The notes beneath the pieces are model-generated. The model did no database searches. It saw nothing but the letters and a program-made list of their open reading frames with translations, and was not told where the DNA came from. Source: Bacillus sp. Bos-x628 (GTDB lineage: Bacteria; Bacillota; Bacilli; Bacillales; Bacillaceae). From it: 64,000 bases of DNA. The DNA lies in NCBI RefSeq assembly GCF_040500475.1, contig NZ_CP159358.1, positions 1,860,001 through 1,924,000 on the forward strand, in the 5' to 3' direction. The position numbers were made by a program, and so were the translations under genes. This document shows positions 54,176 through 64,000 of this stretch, piece by piece (position 1 is the stretch's first letter; each line of letters opens with the position of its first letter).

Positions 54176-54420
54176 TTTTTTTCTTATCGATAGTTTTTTA
54201 CTATCAACATCATCTTAAAACGGCTATTTCTTCTGATTTTTTCGTTCCTCAGCAGCTCTCATTACCATTAAAGCGGATACATTAAATCCTCTGGCTGGTC
54301 ATGATCGACCGAATCATCCGTTTCAAATCCTTGCTTTTCCCATAAAACTGACGTTGTAAATCAGCACATCACTGGTTTGATCTTACAATACTTCAAACAT
54401 AAAGGGAATATGGGATTGGC
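54176..54420. other. Non-coding or degraded stretch
   Basis: No intact gene. A minus-strand fragment LWEKQGFETDDSVDHDQPED (about 54350-54285) followed by a stop looks like the end of another lost gene. A run TTTTTTTTT lies near 54175. Confidence 0.35.
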
Positions 54421-54509
54421 TTGATAAATCGATTTTCAGCCAAATCTTCAGCCCCCCTGTCATCCATTTTCAAACTGCTAGGCTTTCTTCTTCAGAAAGA
54501 AGTTCCTAG

Positions 54510-55301
54510 TCATGACTGCCCCTTTTTTTGCCTGATTTCCCTCAATTCTGCGGGCAAATCACGCCCCTCCACAAAGCAAGTGACCATTTCAGTAAAAAGT
54601 TCTATCTTTTCAAAGGGAAATGTGTGCCCAATGTTTGGAATGATGACTCCTGTTGCTCTAGGGTGTGCGTTTGTTAATTGTTTCGCTGATCGTTGCATGA
54701 TGCCTCTTTCTTTTTCTCCCACTGTGACGAGAATACGTGCCTTCGCTTGTTGGAAGGTCTTCGGGAGCTTGTAATGAAGATTTTCTCGAAACATCGTTTG
54801 AAGGGTTTCCTTTAACAAATGTTTAGAATCATTTACATAGTGATTCACTGCACTGCTTGGAATTCCTAGTTTCTCAGCTTGAAGCTGAATAAACCAATCC
54901 TTTTTTAGCAGCGGGTACGTAAGAGGTAAAATGGGTTTGACGAGCAGGTAGAGCCATGGTAAAGGGATGACAAGGGCACTATTGATCACTGCAATATCCA
55001 CTAAATCCGGCTTCCTAGATAAAATGTCAACGACGATCTGCGCACCAAGCGAGAAGCCAACTAGAATAATCACTTGGCCATGCGCCTGTTGCTCGATCCA
55101 AGAGATAATTTCATAGGCACTTTCCCTCATCGAAAAAGGCTGTACATTTGCCCTTGTCCCACGACCTATTAAATCAGGAGTGTAGCACTCGTACGCTTCA
55201 TTCAATTTCTCGACCTGTTCCTTCCACATCCAGCTACTAACCCCTCCGCCATGCAAGAACATCATCATTGGTTTACGATCTATCGACAACACATCCACCA
55301 T
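54510..55301 (-). CDS. Alpha/beta-hydrolase
   Basis: 263 residues of the alpha/beta-hydrolase fold: HGGG oxyanion motif near residue 17, nucleophile elbow GFSLG near 82, a late acidic residue, and His in NIGHTFPFEK near 227. No signal peptide. Substrate unknown; likely an esterase or lipase-like enzyme. The ATG is unusually close to its only RBS (AAGG), so a GTG a few codons later may be the real start. Monocistronic. Confidence 0.72.
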   Translation of the reverse strand: MVDVLSIDRKPMMMFLHGGGVSSWMWKEQVEKLNEAYECYTPDLIGRGTRANVQPFSMRESAYEIISWIEQQAHGQVIILVGFSLGAQIVVDILSRKPDLVDIAVINSALVIPLPWLYLLVKPILPLTYPLLKKDWFIQLQAEKLGIPSSAVNHYVNDSKHLLKETLQTMFRENLHYKLPKTFQQAKARILVTVGEKERGIMQRSAKQLTNAHPRATGVIIPNIGHTFPFEKIELFTEMVTCFVEGRDLPAELREIRQKKGQS

Positions 55302-55312
55302 CCTTATATATA

Positions 55313-55350
55313 AGAAAAAAGCAGCCGCTTTTGAGCAGACTGCTTTTTTC
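55313..55350 (-). terminator. opuA operon terminator
   Basis: AAAAAAGCAG and CTGCTTTTTT arms around a 15-nt loop, ending in a U tract on the minus strand; also U-rich on plus. Confidence 0.78.
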
Positions 55351-55392
55351 CATATGCTCCCTTCTATTATAAAGGAGTCATCATATAGTTGG

Positions 55393-57128
<1,736 letters not shown>

Positions 57129-57129
57129 T

Positions 57130-58395
57130 TTATTCTACCTCCTGTGCAGAAGGCTCTTGTGCTTTGACTTCCTCTTGGTTGTCGGACATGTTGATGTACT
57201 CATCATTACCTGATAAAGCACCAATCAATGCACCTCTTACCACAATACCCTTCATTCTGTTTTTCTCGTCTACAACAGCAATTGGAATATTTGTCGCATC
57301 AGATACAGCATCGAAAATCTCTGTCAAATACGTAGACTCCAATACCGTTGTGAATTCTTTATCAAGAACAGTTTCAAGCGACATACCCTCTTCTGCCGCT
57401 TTTTTTGCTGCTCGTGCAGAAATAACACCTAATAAATGCTTTTTCTTGTCTACGGCGTAAATAGAAGAAATCCCAAGATTCTTCATCAGCATCAAGGCAA
57501 CACGTGCCCCTTTGTCGATTTGAACTGTTTCTGCACGTTTCATAATATGACCAGCGGTTAATACTTTAGAAAGGTCAACATCTTCAACGAAACGTTCTAC
57601 ATATTCGTTAGAAGGATTCATAAGGATCTCTTCTGGTGTACCAATTTGAACGATATTTCCGTCCTTCATAAGAACAATGCGATCGCCGATACGAAGCGCT
57701 TCATCTAAATCATGGGTGATGAAAACAATCGTTTTTCCTACAGATGTATGAAGATCTAGCAATTCATCCTGCATGTCTTTACGAATTAATGGATCGAGTG
57801 CGCTGAATGCTTCATCCATTAATAAAATATCAGGGTCATTTGCAAGTGCACGTGCCAATCCTACACGCTGCTGCATACCACCACTTAATTGATTAGGATA
57901 CTGATCTTCAAAGCCTTCAAGTCCAACAAGCTTTAAAGATTCAAGCGCTTTTTGCCGACGCTTTTCTTTGTCCACACCTTGCAATTCAAGTCCGTATTCA
58001 GTGTTTTCTAGAATTGTACGATGCGGGAACAATGCAAAGTTTTGGAAGACCATACTGATCTTCTTCCGTCTGACTTCACGCAATTGATCCTTTGACATAT
58101 TTGTTATCATATCCCCATCAATATAAATTTCCCCGGAGGTTGGTTCGATTAACCTATTTAGCATCCGCACAAGTGTGGACTTTCCGCTCCCTGATAGCCC
58201 CATGATGACAAATATCTCTCCGTCATATACATCAAAATTTGCTCGATTGACACCAACTGTTGCGCCGGTCTCTTTTAGGATTTCTCTTTTTGTCTTCCCT
58301 TGTTCAAGCATTTGAGATGCTTTTTTCGCATTTTTACCGAAAATTTTAGATACATTATTTATCTTGATCTTGATGTTTTTCTCTTCAGAATTCAT
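57130..58395 (-). CDS. opuAA: Glycine betaine ABC ATPase
   Basis: A 421-residue ProV/OpuAA ATPase: Walker A GLSGSGKST, signature LSGGMQQR, Walker B ILLMDEAFSALDP, His in ITHD, and C-terminal tandem CBS domains (from about 285) that sense ionic strength in homologues. Start at MNSEEKNIK after TGGAGGG. First gene of opuAA-AB-AC. Confidence 0.94.
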   Translation of the reverse strand: MNSEEKNIKIKINNVSKIFGKNAKKASQMLEQGKTKREILKETGATVGVNRANFDVYDGEIFVIMGLSGSGKSTLVRMLNRLIEPTSGEIYIDGDMITNMSKDQLREVRRKKISMVFQNFALFPHRTILENTEYGLELQGVDKEKRRQKALESLKLVGLEGFEDQYPNQLSGGMQQRVGLARALANDPDILLMDEAFSALDPLIRKDMQDELLDLHTSVGKTIVFITHDLDEALRIGDRIVLMKDGNIVQIGTPEEILMNPSNEYVERFVEDVDLSKVLTAGHIMKRAETVQIDKGARVALMLMKNLGISSIYAVDKKKHLLGVISARAAKKAAEEGMSLETVLDKEFTTVLESTYLTEIFDAVSDATNIPIAVVDEKNRMKGIVVRGALIGALSGNDEYINMSDNQEEVKAQEPSAQEVE

Positions 58396-58416
58396 TTTTT
58401 CCCTCCAAATTAGCAT

Positions 58417-58750
58417 CTTTATAACCGTAACATAATCGTCATGATGCGAACAATCTTTAGAATTCGCTTATTTCAGCACAATATGTATGAATTCCATTTT
58501 GATGGCAGGTGATTAGAGATCATACGCCGTTTTACTCTTAAATCCTATAGATTGCTTCAAAAACTACATATTTTGCGGGGTATTTTCTCTTATCAGTCAA
58601 TATTTTATCTAACATTTCTTATTGTGCTAAAAAACAAGTCGAATGCTTTCGACACTGGACTTTCACATCCATGAATGAACCATTCCCTGAACAAGATTTA
58701 CCCGAAAATGGTCACATAAAAACCTATTTCACTCAAATTTTAATGATTTC
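58417..58750. other. opuA upstream region
   Basis: About 330 bp without a gene, between the opuA start and the telA terminator. It must hold the opuA promoter, but I see no convincing -35/-10 pair. Weak candidates on the minus strand are TTGTTC near 58450 and TTGTGC near 58485. No riboswitch seen. Confidence 0.3.
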
Positions 58751-58791
58751 AACAAATAAGCTGTCTGCAACTATAGTTACAGACAGCTTAT
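58751..58791 (-). terminator. Terminator after telA
   Basis: ATAAGCTGTCTG (58756-58767) and CAGACAGCTTAT (58780-58791), perfect 12-bp stem, TTTGTT following on the minus strand. Confidence 0.8.
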
Positions 58792-58795
58792 GTTC

Positions 58796-59890
58796 TTAGG
58801 ACTCTAGTGCAGCACGCTTAATGCGATCTTGAAGTTCAAGGATCCGTTTTGTGCCTTCTTCTCTTAATCGTTTGTTTTCATCTTCGATCTGTTTTGTTTC
58901 TTTCATTCCTTGTACAATTGTATTAAAAGATGATTCAATGGTCTCAATGTCGATGCTTGGACGACCAGATAATTTGGCAATCTCAACACTTTGACTCGAG
59001 ATATTTTCAGCATTTCTTTTGAGCATTTCATTCGTTCTTCTGTCTAGCTCACTCATAGATTCAGCCACAAGCTTTTGTCTTTTAGCAGTGACAGCTTGAA
59101 TAATTCCATTTTTGAAAATTGGAATAGTAATAATAAAGGCTGAGTTGATCTTCCCGATCAATTTTGTGTTACCACGCTGTAGCAAACGAATTTGTGGTGC
59201 CGTTTGAAGGGCCACCATCCGAGCCATATCAAGGTCATACACACGTTCTTCAAGCGCCTGAATGCCGTTACGGAGCGTATCAAGTTCCATTTGTGCCAGT
59301 TGATTCCCACTAGCAGCCTTTTCCTCATAAGACGGAAGCAATTGCTTTAATTCCTCGATTTTCATTTGACCGGCAACCACATACTTTTCAAGCTCCAAAT
59401 AGTATTGAATGTTACGCTCATACATCTCTTCAAGAGTCACCGTGGACTTGGTCATTTCGTCCTTATATTTACTGATTTCTACATTAATTTTTTCAATTTC
59501 TGCACCAAGCGTTTGATATTTACTGAAAATCTTTTCAATCATGCTGCCGCCACGCTTAAAGATTTTTGACAATAAACCTCCTTTTGGTTCGTCAAAATCA
59601 TTTTTATCAAAGCGATCCATAATTTTCCCCAGTTGTGTGAGCATTGTGCCAGAATCTGTTACACTCGTTGAACGCATCATGGATAGAATACGATCAGAGA
59701 ATTTTGAGATTTCTACAGCTGGCTGTTTTCCGTATTCAAGAAGCTCTAGCTGATTTTTGACATCAATTTGCTTCGCCATATTTTGCACCTCTGGTTCGTT
59801 GCGAAGCTGAATACGAATGTCATCCGCTTTCTCAATACTAATTTCTTCTTTATCAATTGAAATGATGTCATTTCCGTTTGTATTTGTCAT
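58796..59890 (-). CDS. yceH: TelA/YceH-family toxic anion resistance protein
   Basis: About 364 residues, largely alpha-helical with long coiled-coil-like stretches, of the TelA/KlaA family linked to tellurite resistance and envelope stress. Family features: AITIPIF-like QLGKIMDRFD region, YLELEKYVVAGQMKIEEL and SAFIITIPIFKNGIIQAV. Mechanism unknown. Start at MTNTNGND with AAGGAG ten bases upstream. Encoded 14 bp after yceG. Confidence 0.88.
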   Translation of the reverse strand: MTNTNGNDIISIDKEEISIEKADDIRIQLRNEPEVQNMAKQIDVKNQLELLEYGKQPAVEISKFSDRILSMMRSTSVTDSGTMLTQLGKIMDRFDKNDFDEPKGGLLSKIFKRGGSMIEKIFSKYQTLGAEIEKINVEISKYKDEMTKSTVTLEEMYERNIQYYLELEKYVVAGQMKIEELKQLLPSYEEKAASGNQLAQMELDTLRNGIQALEERVYDLDMARMVALQTAPQIRLLQRGNTKLIGKINSAFIITIPIFKNGIIQAVTAKRQKLVAESMSELDRRTNEMLKRNAENISSQSVEIAKLSGRPSIDIETIESSFNTIVQGMKETKQIEDENKRLREEGTKRILELQDRIKRAALES

Positions 59891-59904
59891 AAGCAATGAT
59901 CTCC

Positions 59905-61521
59905 TTATCGGTTTTTAATGGATTGAAATAATTTTCTGACGATGGACGGCTCCTTAAACTCCTGATTCATGACCATTTCATCTAACCAATGAGTATCAAA
60001 TAATTGGTCATCTATAAAACGTTCGATACACTGATATCCCGCTGGATGATACACAAAAAGATCTACACCCATTTCATTTAGAAAGATCAATGTAGCCGCA
60101 TCAGAACGAGTCAGCTCTCCATTATATTCGGTATGGTATAAAATCACCTTCGGAACGGTTTGTGCATAATCAAATGTTTGAATGAGTTCAATGATATCTT
60201 GGCTTACATGCAAGATTTGCTTAAAAAGATAAATTTGAACATCTAATTCGGTTTCATTTCCTTCTCGTAAAAGCTTCGGATGTTTACATATTCGAGAAAT
60301 CGCCTCAGCGATAGCGCGTTGTGTGCCTTCATATAAGTGAGAAAACTGCCAGACATTACTTCTCATTAATAATTCAGGATCAATCTCTCCAGCAGAAGAT
60401 AGCGCATGCTGATAATGAAATTGATAATTCGACGTTACCTCTTTTGTAAAAGGAAAATGACGGATTGTCTTTGTCTCCTTCCACTCCATTAATGTGTGGA
60501 TACGGTCCCAATATTCACGCTTGTCCCTCGTAACCCCCATCATTTTCGCAAAGAGATTTGGAATCTGTATGGATTCCCGATCCGCTTTGAAATTAGGGCG
60601 GATAAAGGAACGTTCCTTGGCAATTAAAAATAGCTCGTCATACGTAGTCTTTAATGTAATGGAATAAGGTGTATGATCTCTAAATTGCCATGGCTTATAC
60701 AACATGGAATCCTCTGTGTGGAGAACCTCTTCAAGCTCTCTTGTAGAGCGATACGCCACCGTCGATTTTCTCTCGGGCTTTTCTATAGGAAAAGGTTCGA
60801 GCTTTGAAGTACCTGGGTACTGATCAATAAAAGTCAGCTTTTCCTCTGGATCTAATTCTTGAAATGGATCCTTGCCTTCTGGATGAAACAGCACAACATC
60901 ACAGCCAATCAGCATTAAATAATAGAGAAAATAAAGCTGACTTTTATTCGCCTCTCCATACCAAATGACAACCGGCATCTTTTCTTCTATGTTCACTTCC
61001 TTTAGCCATTTCCCTAAATGATTATTTGAAAACTTCACCACATCCAATAAGACCCTGCGAAAGTCAGGATGCTGAAACCCGCCCTCATGCTGATGTTTAA
61101 AATGCTCAAAAACCTTGATGAGCGAAAGGCGGATATGCCGATTCATTACAGGATTAGGATGGCGCACAATCAGCTTCTCCCCGTCTAGAAAAGCCACAAA
61201 GCGGCTGACAGACAATCCCTTTTCTTTTTGATTAATCAAATGAATGCGCTGAAGTGCTTGAAAATGCTCCTGCTCAATACGACGATCAAGCACTTCACTT
61301 AAAATATGGATGCCGTCTGTTTCATATAATTCATGTAAATAAATAAAGTAATCGGTTGCATCATGTGGAGTTCCAAGTACGCGGGCGGCGAGATGCGGAA
61401 ATGATAAGGTATGCTCGTCCTTTACAAAGCCGTCTCGTTCAGGTAGCGGCTTTTTGATTAGATTTTTCCAAGCTTCCTGATCCGCCCGTATATGGAAGAC
61501 ATTGATCTCTTTATAGCTCAT
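59905..61521 (-). CDS. yceG: YceG-family Ter-associated protein
   Basis: 538 residues, equal in length to B. subtilis YceG as remembered. A soluble protein with repeated Rossmann-like hydrophobic strands (VVIWYGEANKSQLYFLYYL, VILYHTEYNGELTRSDAA). Known only as a component of the yceCDEFGH stress operon that helps resist antibiotics and tellurite. It lies between telA and a HAD gene in this cluster. Confidence 0.85.
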   Translation of the reverse strand: MSYKEINVFHIRADQEAWKNLIKKPLPERDGFVKDEHTLSFPHLAARVLGTPHDATDYFIYLHELYETDGIHILSEVLDRRIEQEHFQALQRIHLINQKEKGLSVSRFVAFLDGEKLIVRHPNPVMNRHIRLSLIKVFEHFKHQHEGGFQHPDFRRVLLDVVKFSNNHLGKWLKEVNIEEKMPVVIWYGEANKSQLYFLYYLMLIGCDVVLFHPEGKDPFQELDPEEKLTFIDQYPGTSKLEPFPIEKPERKSTVAYRSTRELEEVLHTEDSMLYKPWQFRDHTPYSITLKTTYDELFLIAKERSFIRPNFKADRESIQIPNLFAKMMGVTRDKREYWDRIHTLMEWKETKTIRHFPFTKEVTSNYQFHYQHALSSAGEIDPELLMRSNVWQFSHLYEGTQRAIAEAISRICKHPKLLREGNETELDVQIYLFKQILHVSQDIIELIQTFDYAQTVPKVILYHTEYNGELTRSDAATLIFLNEMGVDLFVYHPAGYQCIERFIDDQLFDTHWLDEMVMNQEFKEPSIVRKLFQSIKNR

Positions 61522-61602
61522 GCCGCCCCTTCCTTTCTCCTATATTTTTCGTTCTGCATCATAAAAGCTACTTCTATCATATCATTCAGCCTTCTATTTC
61601 TG

Positions 61603-62418
61603 CTAATGAATCGAAGGCTTTTTTACTGTTACCATCTGCTCAGCCACACATGCGGTTATCTCATCCGCTGCAGCCATCCCAGAAGCCAATGTCGGCTCAA
61701 GCGACTGGTCAAAATCTAGGACTTCCCCATGTCTTGGCACAAATCCAGTATCAGCCTGACGAATGAGCTCAGCATCTAACAAAGAGTCACCCGCGCCAAA
61801 TACATGTTCAAGCTGAAGCCTTTCCCTTAGAAAAGCAACAGCAGTCCATTTATTGAGCGGCTGTGGAATAAAATAAAGCTTTAGCCCCTGAAGCGAAACT
61901 TGCCAGCCTCTTTCTTCGCCCCACATCCTCAATTCAGCAAGCGGAATTTGAGTAATATACTCATCTTTCATGATCAAATAAAAAAACCTTCCCTCTGCCG
62001 TTCGAGTACGCTTGACCCAAGATGAAATCGGCAGAGCGGAAATCGCCCGCAGCATCTCTCTCACCGGCATACACAGCCTTAACCTCTCATCCACAATGGC
62101 CTGCCAATCTTCAAGCGGCTTGCCGTAATGAAGGATGCAGCCTCCATTCATCGTGACCGCATACTCCGGCTTGAGCTCTTCTTGAAAACAAGTAATTCGT
62201 TCATACTGTGCGGTCGTTCTTGTTGTCACTGGCATGAAACAACCTGCTTGATGGATCGCCTTTAAGGACTTTTTCGTTTCAACAGACATGTAGGATAACG
62301 GACGTTCATCAAGCAATTCTACTAATTCATACGCTCCGTCATAAGGATACTGCTGAATCATTCGCTGTGAATAAATCAGTGTTCGGTCTAAATCACTCGC
62401 AAACGCAATCCTCGTCAT
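61603..62418 (-). CDS. HAD-superfamily hydrolase of the Ter-associated module
   Basis: About 271 residues with motif I ASDLDRTLIYS (nucleophile Asp), TTRTTAQYERI motif II and GAGDSLLDAEL motif IV, a Cof-like HAD layout. Such HAD proteins accompany phosphoribosyltransferase and StiP-like genes in Ter stress clusters, thought to make a nucleoside-like metabolite. Start at MTRIAFASD, overlapping the preceding gene in ATGA form; the longer frame lies inside that gene. Confidence 0.8.
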   Translation of the reverse strand: MTRIAFASDLDRTLIYSQRMIQQYPYDGAYELVELLDERPLSYMSVETKKSLKAIHQAGCFMPVTTRTTAQYERITCFQEELKPEYAVTMNGGCILHYGKPLEDWQAIVDERLRLCMPVREMLRAISALPISSWVKRTRTAEGRFFYLIMKDEYITQIPLAELRMWGEERGWQVSLQGLKLYFIPQPLNKWTAVAFLRERLQLEHVFGAGDSLLDAELIRQADTGFVPRHGEVLDFDQSLEPTLASGMAAADEITACVAEQMVTVKKPSIH

Positions 62419-63524
62419 GACGATTGCTCCATAGGGCGAATTAACCCGCAGCAAGTGTAAGACATATTGGCATATTCGATCACTGGTACGCCTCTGTCTT
62501 CTGCCAAAAGCAAAATATGCTTCAGTTGATCGTGAGCTCCTCGCTGAATCAGGATTTTCCAAGGGATTCTTCTGAGCAACACACGGGTTGTCTCGCCAAC
62601 ACCTGGCTTAATCAAATGTGTATTTTTAATATGAAACTCCTGACCAATCGCTTCAATGGACGTCATCCCCCGCCAGTCAGCGGGTTCACCTTGCGTGAGA
62701 ATTGCTTCCGCCTTCTTTTGTACATTTGATCCAATGCTAGAAAATGCGTCTTCAATCGTATCTACATACAGATTGGACACATCCTCATCTAATAACTCTT
62801 GGTAATATTTTGCCCCATGAAAATCATCGGCCTTCATCCAGCGGTTGTTTAATACTGTTCGACTGACAAGACCAGAAACAGTCGAATTTAAACAAGCACT
62901 CGGAATGAGGAAATCTTCTCTTGTTCCGTATACATTCGTACAATAGCCTGGGTCAGCCAACACAGCAAGCTCACTCGACAGACGAATGCCATATTTTTGT
63001 TCAAAGTCAATCACAGCTTTTTGAAGCTCTTTGGAAATAGCGCCTTTACCAGTCCAGCCATCAATAAAGGCAATCTCAAAGCCCGGATGTTCTTTGAGCA
63101 TATAATGCAATGCATTCTCATCTATTCCTCGGTCTCGAATAATAGAGATACTGTAATGAGGCAGATCGAGACCATATGTCTTTCGAATATATCGTTTGAT
63201 GAGTACCCCGATCGGTGTCCCAGCCCGCGCCAAGCTACAAAGCACCGTTTGGAAGCCTCGCTTCTTTACAATTTGTTCTGCCACAACCGCTACTGCTTCA
63301 GCCACTTTATGCTTACTTTCTTCAAGAGATTGATAGAATAAGGTCATGTAAGATGCCGTCGGCTTATACTCCATTGGCAACATTTCAGAATAGTGCGTAC
63401 CACTTTGAATCGAACGCTCACGCTCTTCTGTGCTTTTCTCCATATCAATAGATGATAAGTCCTTGAGTAAAAAGGTCACATCCTGCTCTGGATAGCTTCC
63501 CATCTTTGTATACACATTAGCCAT
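62415..63524 (-). CDS. StiP-like (Ter operon cysteine protease/PELOTA-type) protein
   Basis: 369 residues recognised by GTHYSEMLPMEYKPTASY near the N terminus, SLARAGTPIGVLIKRY (phosphoribosyltransferase-like loop), and the FIDGWTGKGAIS segment. A C-terminal part of about 80 residues resembles a PELOTA-type RNA-binding fold. Annotated in databases as StiP. The role is predicted: part of a Ter-linked biosynthetic module. Overlaps both neighbours by 4-8 bp, showing tight coupling. Confidence 0.75.
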   Translation of the reverse strand: MANVYTKMGSYPEQDVTFLLKDLSSIDMEKSTEERERSIQSGTHYSEMLPMEYKPTASYMTLFYQSLEESKHKVAEAVAVVAEQIVKKRGFQTVLCSLARAGTPIGVLIKRYIRKTYGLDLPHYSISIIRDRGIDENALHYMLKEHPGFEIAFIDGWTGKGAISKELQKAVIDFEQKYGIRLSSELAVLADPGYCTNVYGTREDFLIPSACLNSTVSGLVSRTVLNNRWMKADDFHGAKYYQELLDEDVSNLYVDTIEDAFSSIGSNVQKKAEAILTQGEPADWRGMTSIEAIGQEFHIKNTHLIKPGVGETTRVLLRRIPWKILIQRGAHDQLKHILLLAEDRGVPVIEYANMSYTCCGLIRPMEQSS

Positions 63525-64000
63525 TCACCCTCACCCCATCTGATAAAGTCACAATATGCACATGCTTCACCTTCCGCTCTGCAAATAGGTGAACAAGTGG
63601 AAGCAGCGCATCATAAGAGACCTTTTTCTCGAAAAATACAAACACATCATCATATACATCTCGTGGTATGTTGTACACATAATGCTGAATACGATCATCC
63701 TCTGGGCTCGCAAACGTAAAACCATTCTTCACAGCATACCCTTCACTTGGTACCGGATGAATCGGACTTCTGGTTGTAGCATGAAAGAGAACTCCTTCTC
63801 CCATATGTGCAGCCACTCTCATCGGCACATACATGAGTTCACCAGTACCTAAACATAGCGTTTGTTTGCCCTTGCGCTCTTGCTTTAGTTTCAATCCGGC
63901 TTGGTAAACCGCCTTATCTATGACCAAGGAATCCTCTGTGTTCAGCCCAAATCGACCGGTTTCATAAATATATGGCGCATGACCGGTAGTATCTGTTACA
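63517..64000 (-). CDS. Phosphoribosyltransferase/TRSP-domain protein (5' end off right edge)
   Basis: C-terminal 160 residues of a larger protein; the frame stays open to the window end (reading YIYETGRFGLNTEDS before position 63930), so the start lies outside. Segments LCLGTGELMYVPMRVA and HATTRSPIHP match the TRSP-type end of Ter-associated phosphoribosyltransferases. It overlaps the StiP-like gene by 8 bp. Probably the partner making the same metabolite. Confidence 0.72.
   Translation of the reverse strand, partial: VTDTTGHAPYIYETGRFGLNTEDSLVIDKAVYQAGLKLKQERKGKQTLCLGTGELMYVPMRVAAHMGEGVLFHATTRSPIHPVPSEGYAVKNGFTFASPEDDRIQHYVYNIPRDVYDDVFVFFEKKVSYDALLPLVHLFAERKVKHVHIVTLSDGVRVNG

Overview
The window reads as a chromosomal segment of a Bacillus of the pumilus group (B. 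pumilus / safensis / altitudinis). The gene order is that of the B. subtilis ycg-yck-srf and yce-opuA neighbourhoods with several blocks swapped in or out, ribosome binding sites are strong AGGAGG types, and the CE7 acetyl xylan esterase looks like the known B. pumilus enzyme. No rRNA, tRNA, CRISPR array or intact insertion sequence was seen. Database comparisons are from memory; nothing was searched.

Left edge (1-14513): the start of a surfactin-family lipopeptide synthetase (srfAA type, probably pumilacidin) runs off the left edge. Its leader holds a cyclic-di-GMP-I riboswitch followed by an intrinsic terminator, and ComA-like sites lie further upstream. Next come a six-gene hydantoinase/oxoprolinase plus ABC transporter operon, then the competence nuclease nucA (with a ComK-type double AT box) and its inhibitor comJ, yckD, and an amino-acid ABC pair yckBA.

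14546-28936: an ArsB-type pump, then the proline catabolism genes putR, putC and putB. These are split by a tatA / efeUOB iron-uptake island (Fur box, Tat-dependent EfeB) that sits where B. subtilis has putP. ycgL, a small membrane protein, acetyl xylan esterase (cah), an MtnU-type amidase, a decayed IS3-like stretch and shikimate kinase follow.

29022-39387: an accessory catabolic block between aroK and nadE. It has an IclR regulator, a divergent 12-TM membrane protein, and an operon of citryl-CoA-lyase-like protein, aldehyde dehydrogenase, type I dehydroquinate dehydratase, ThDP enzyme, cupin, class III CoA-transferase and MFS carrier. Tandem TTCCG-N5-YGGAA palindromes, two turns apart, lie just downstream of both main promoters. 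This is the best candidate for an undescribed pathway.

39727-52834: nadE, ycgI, ycgH, ycgG, ycgF; then the kanosamine/neotrehalosadiamine genes ntdABC with glcP and divergent ntdR; then lctP-ldh under two Rex boxes.

52835-64000: a poor, partly decayed stretch with short-ORF and pseudogene remnants, an alpha/beta hydrolase, the glycine-betaine transporter opuA, and a tellurite/stress (Ter-associated) cluster: telA (yceH), yceG, a HAD hydrolase, a StiP-like protein and a phosphoribosyltransferase running off the right edge.
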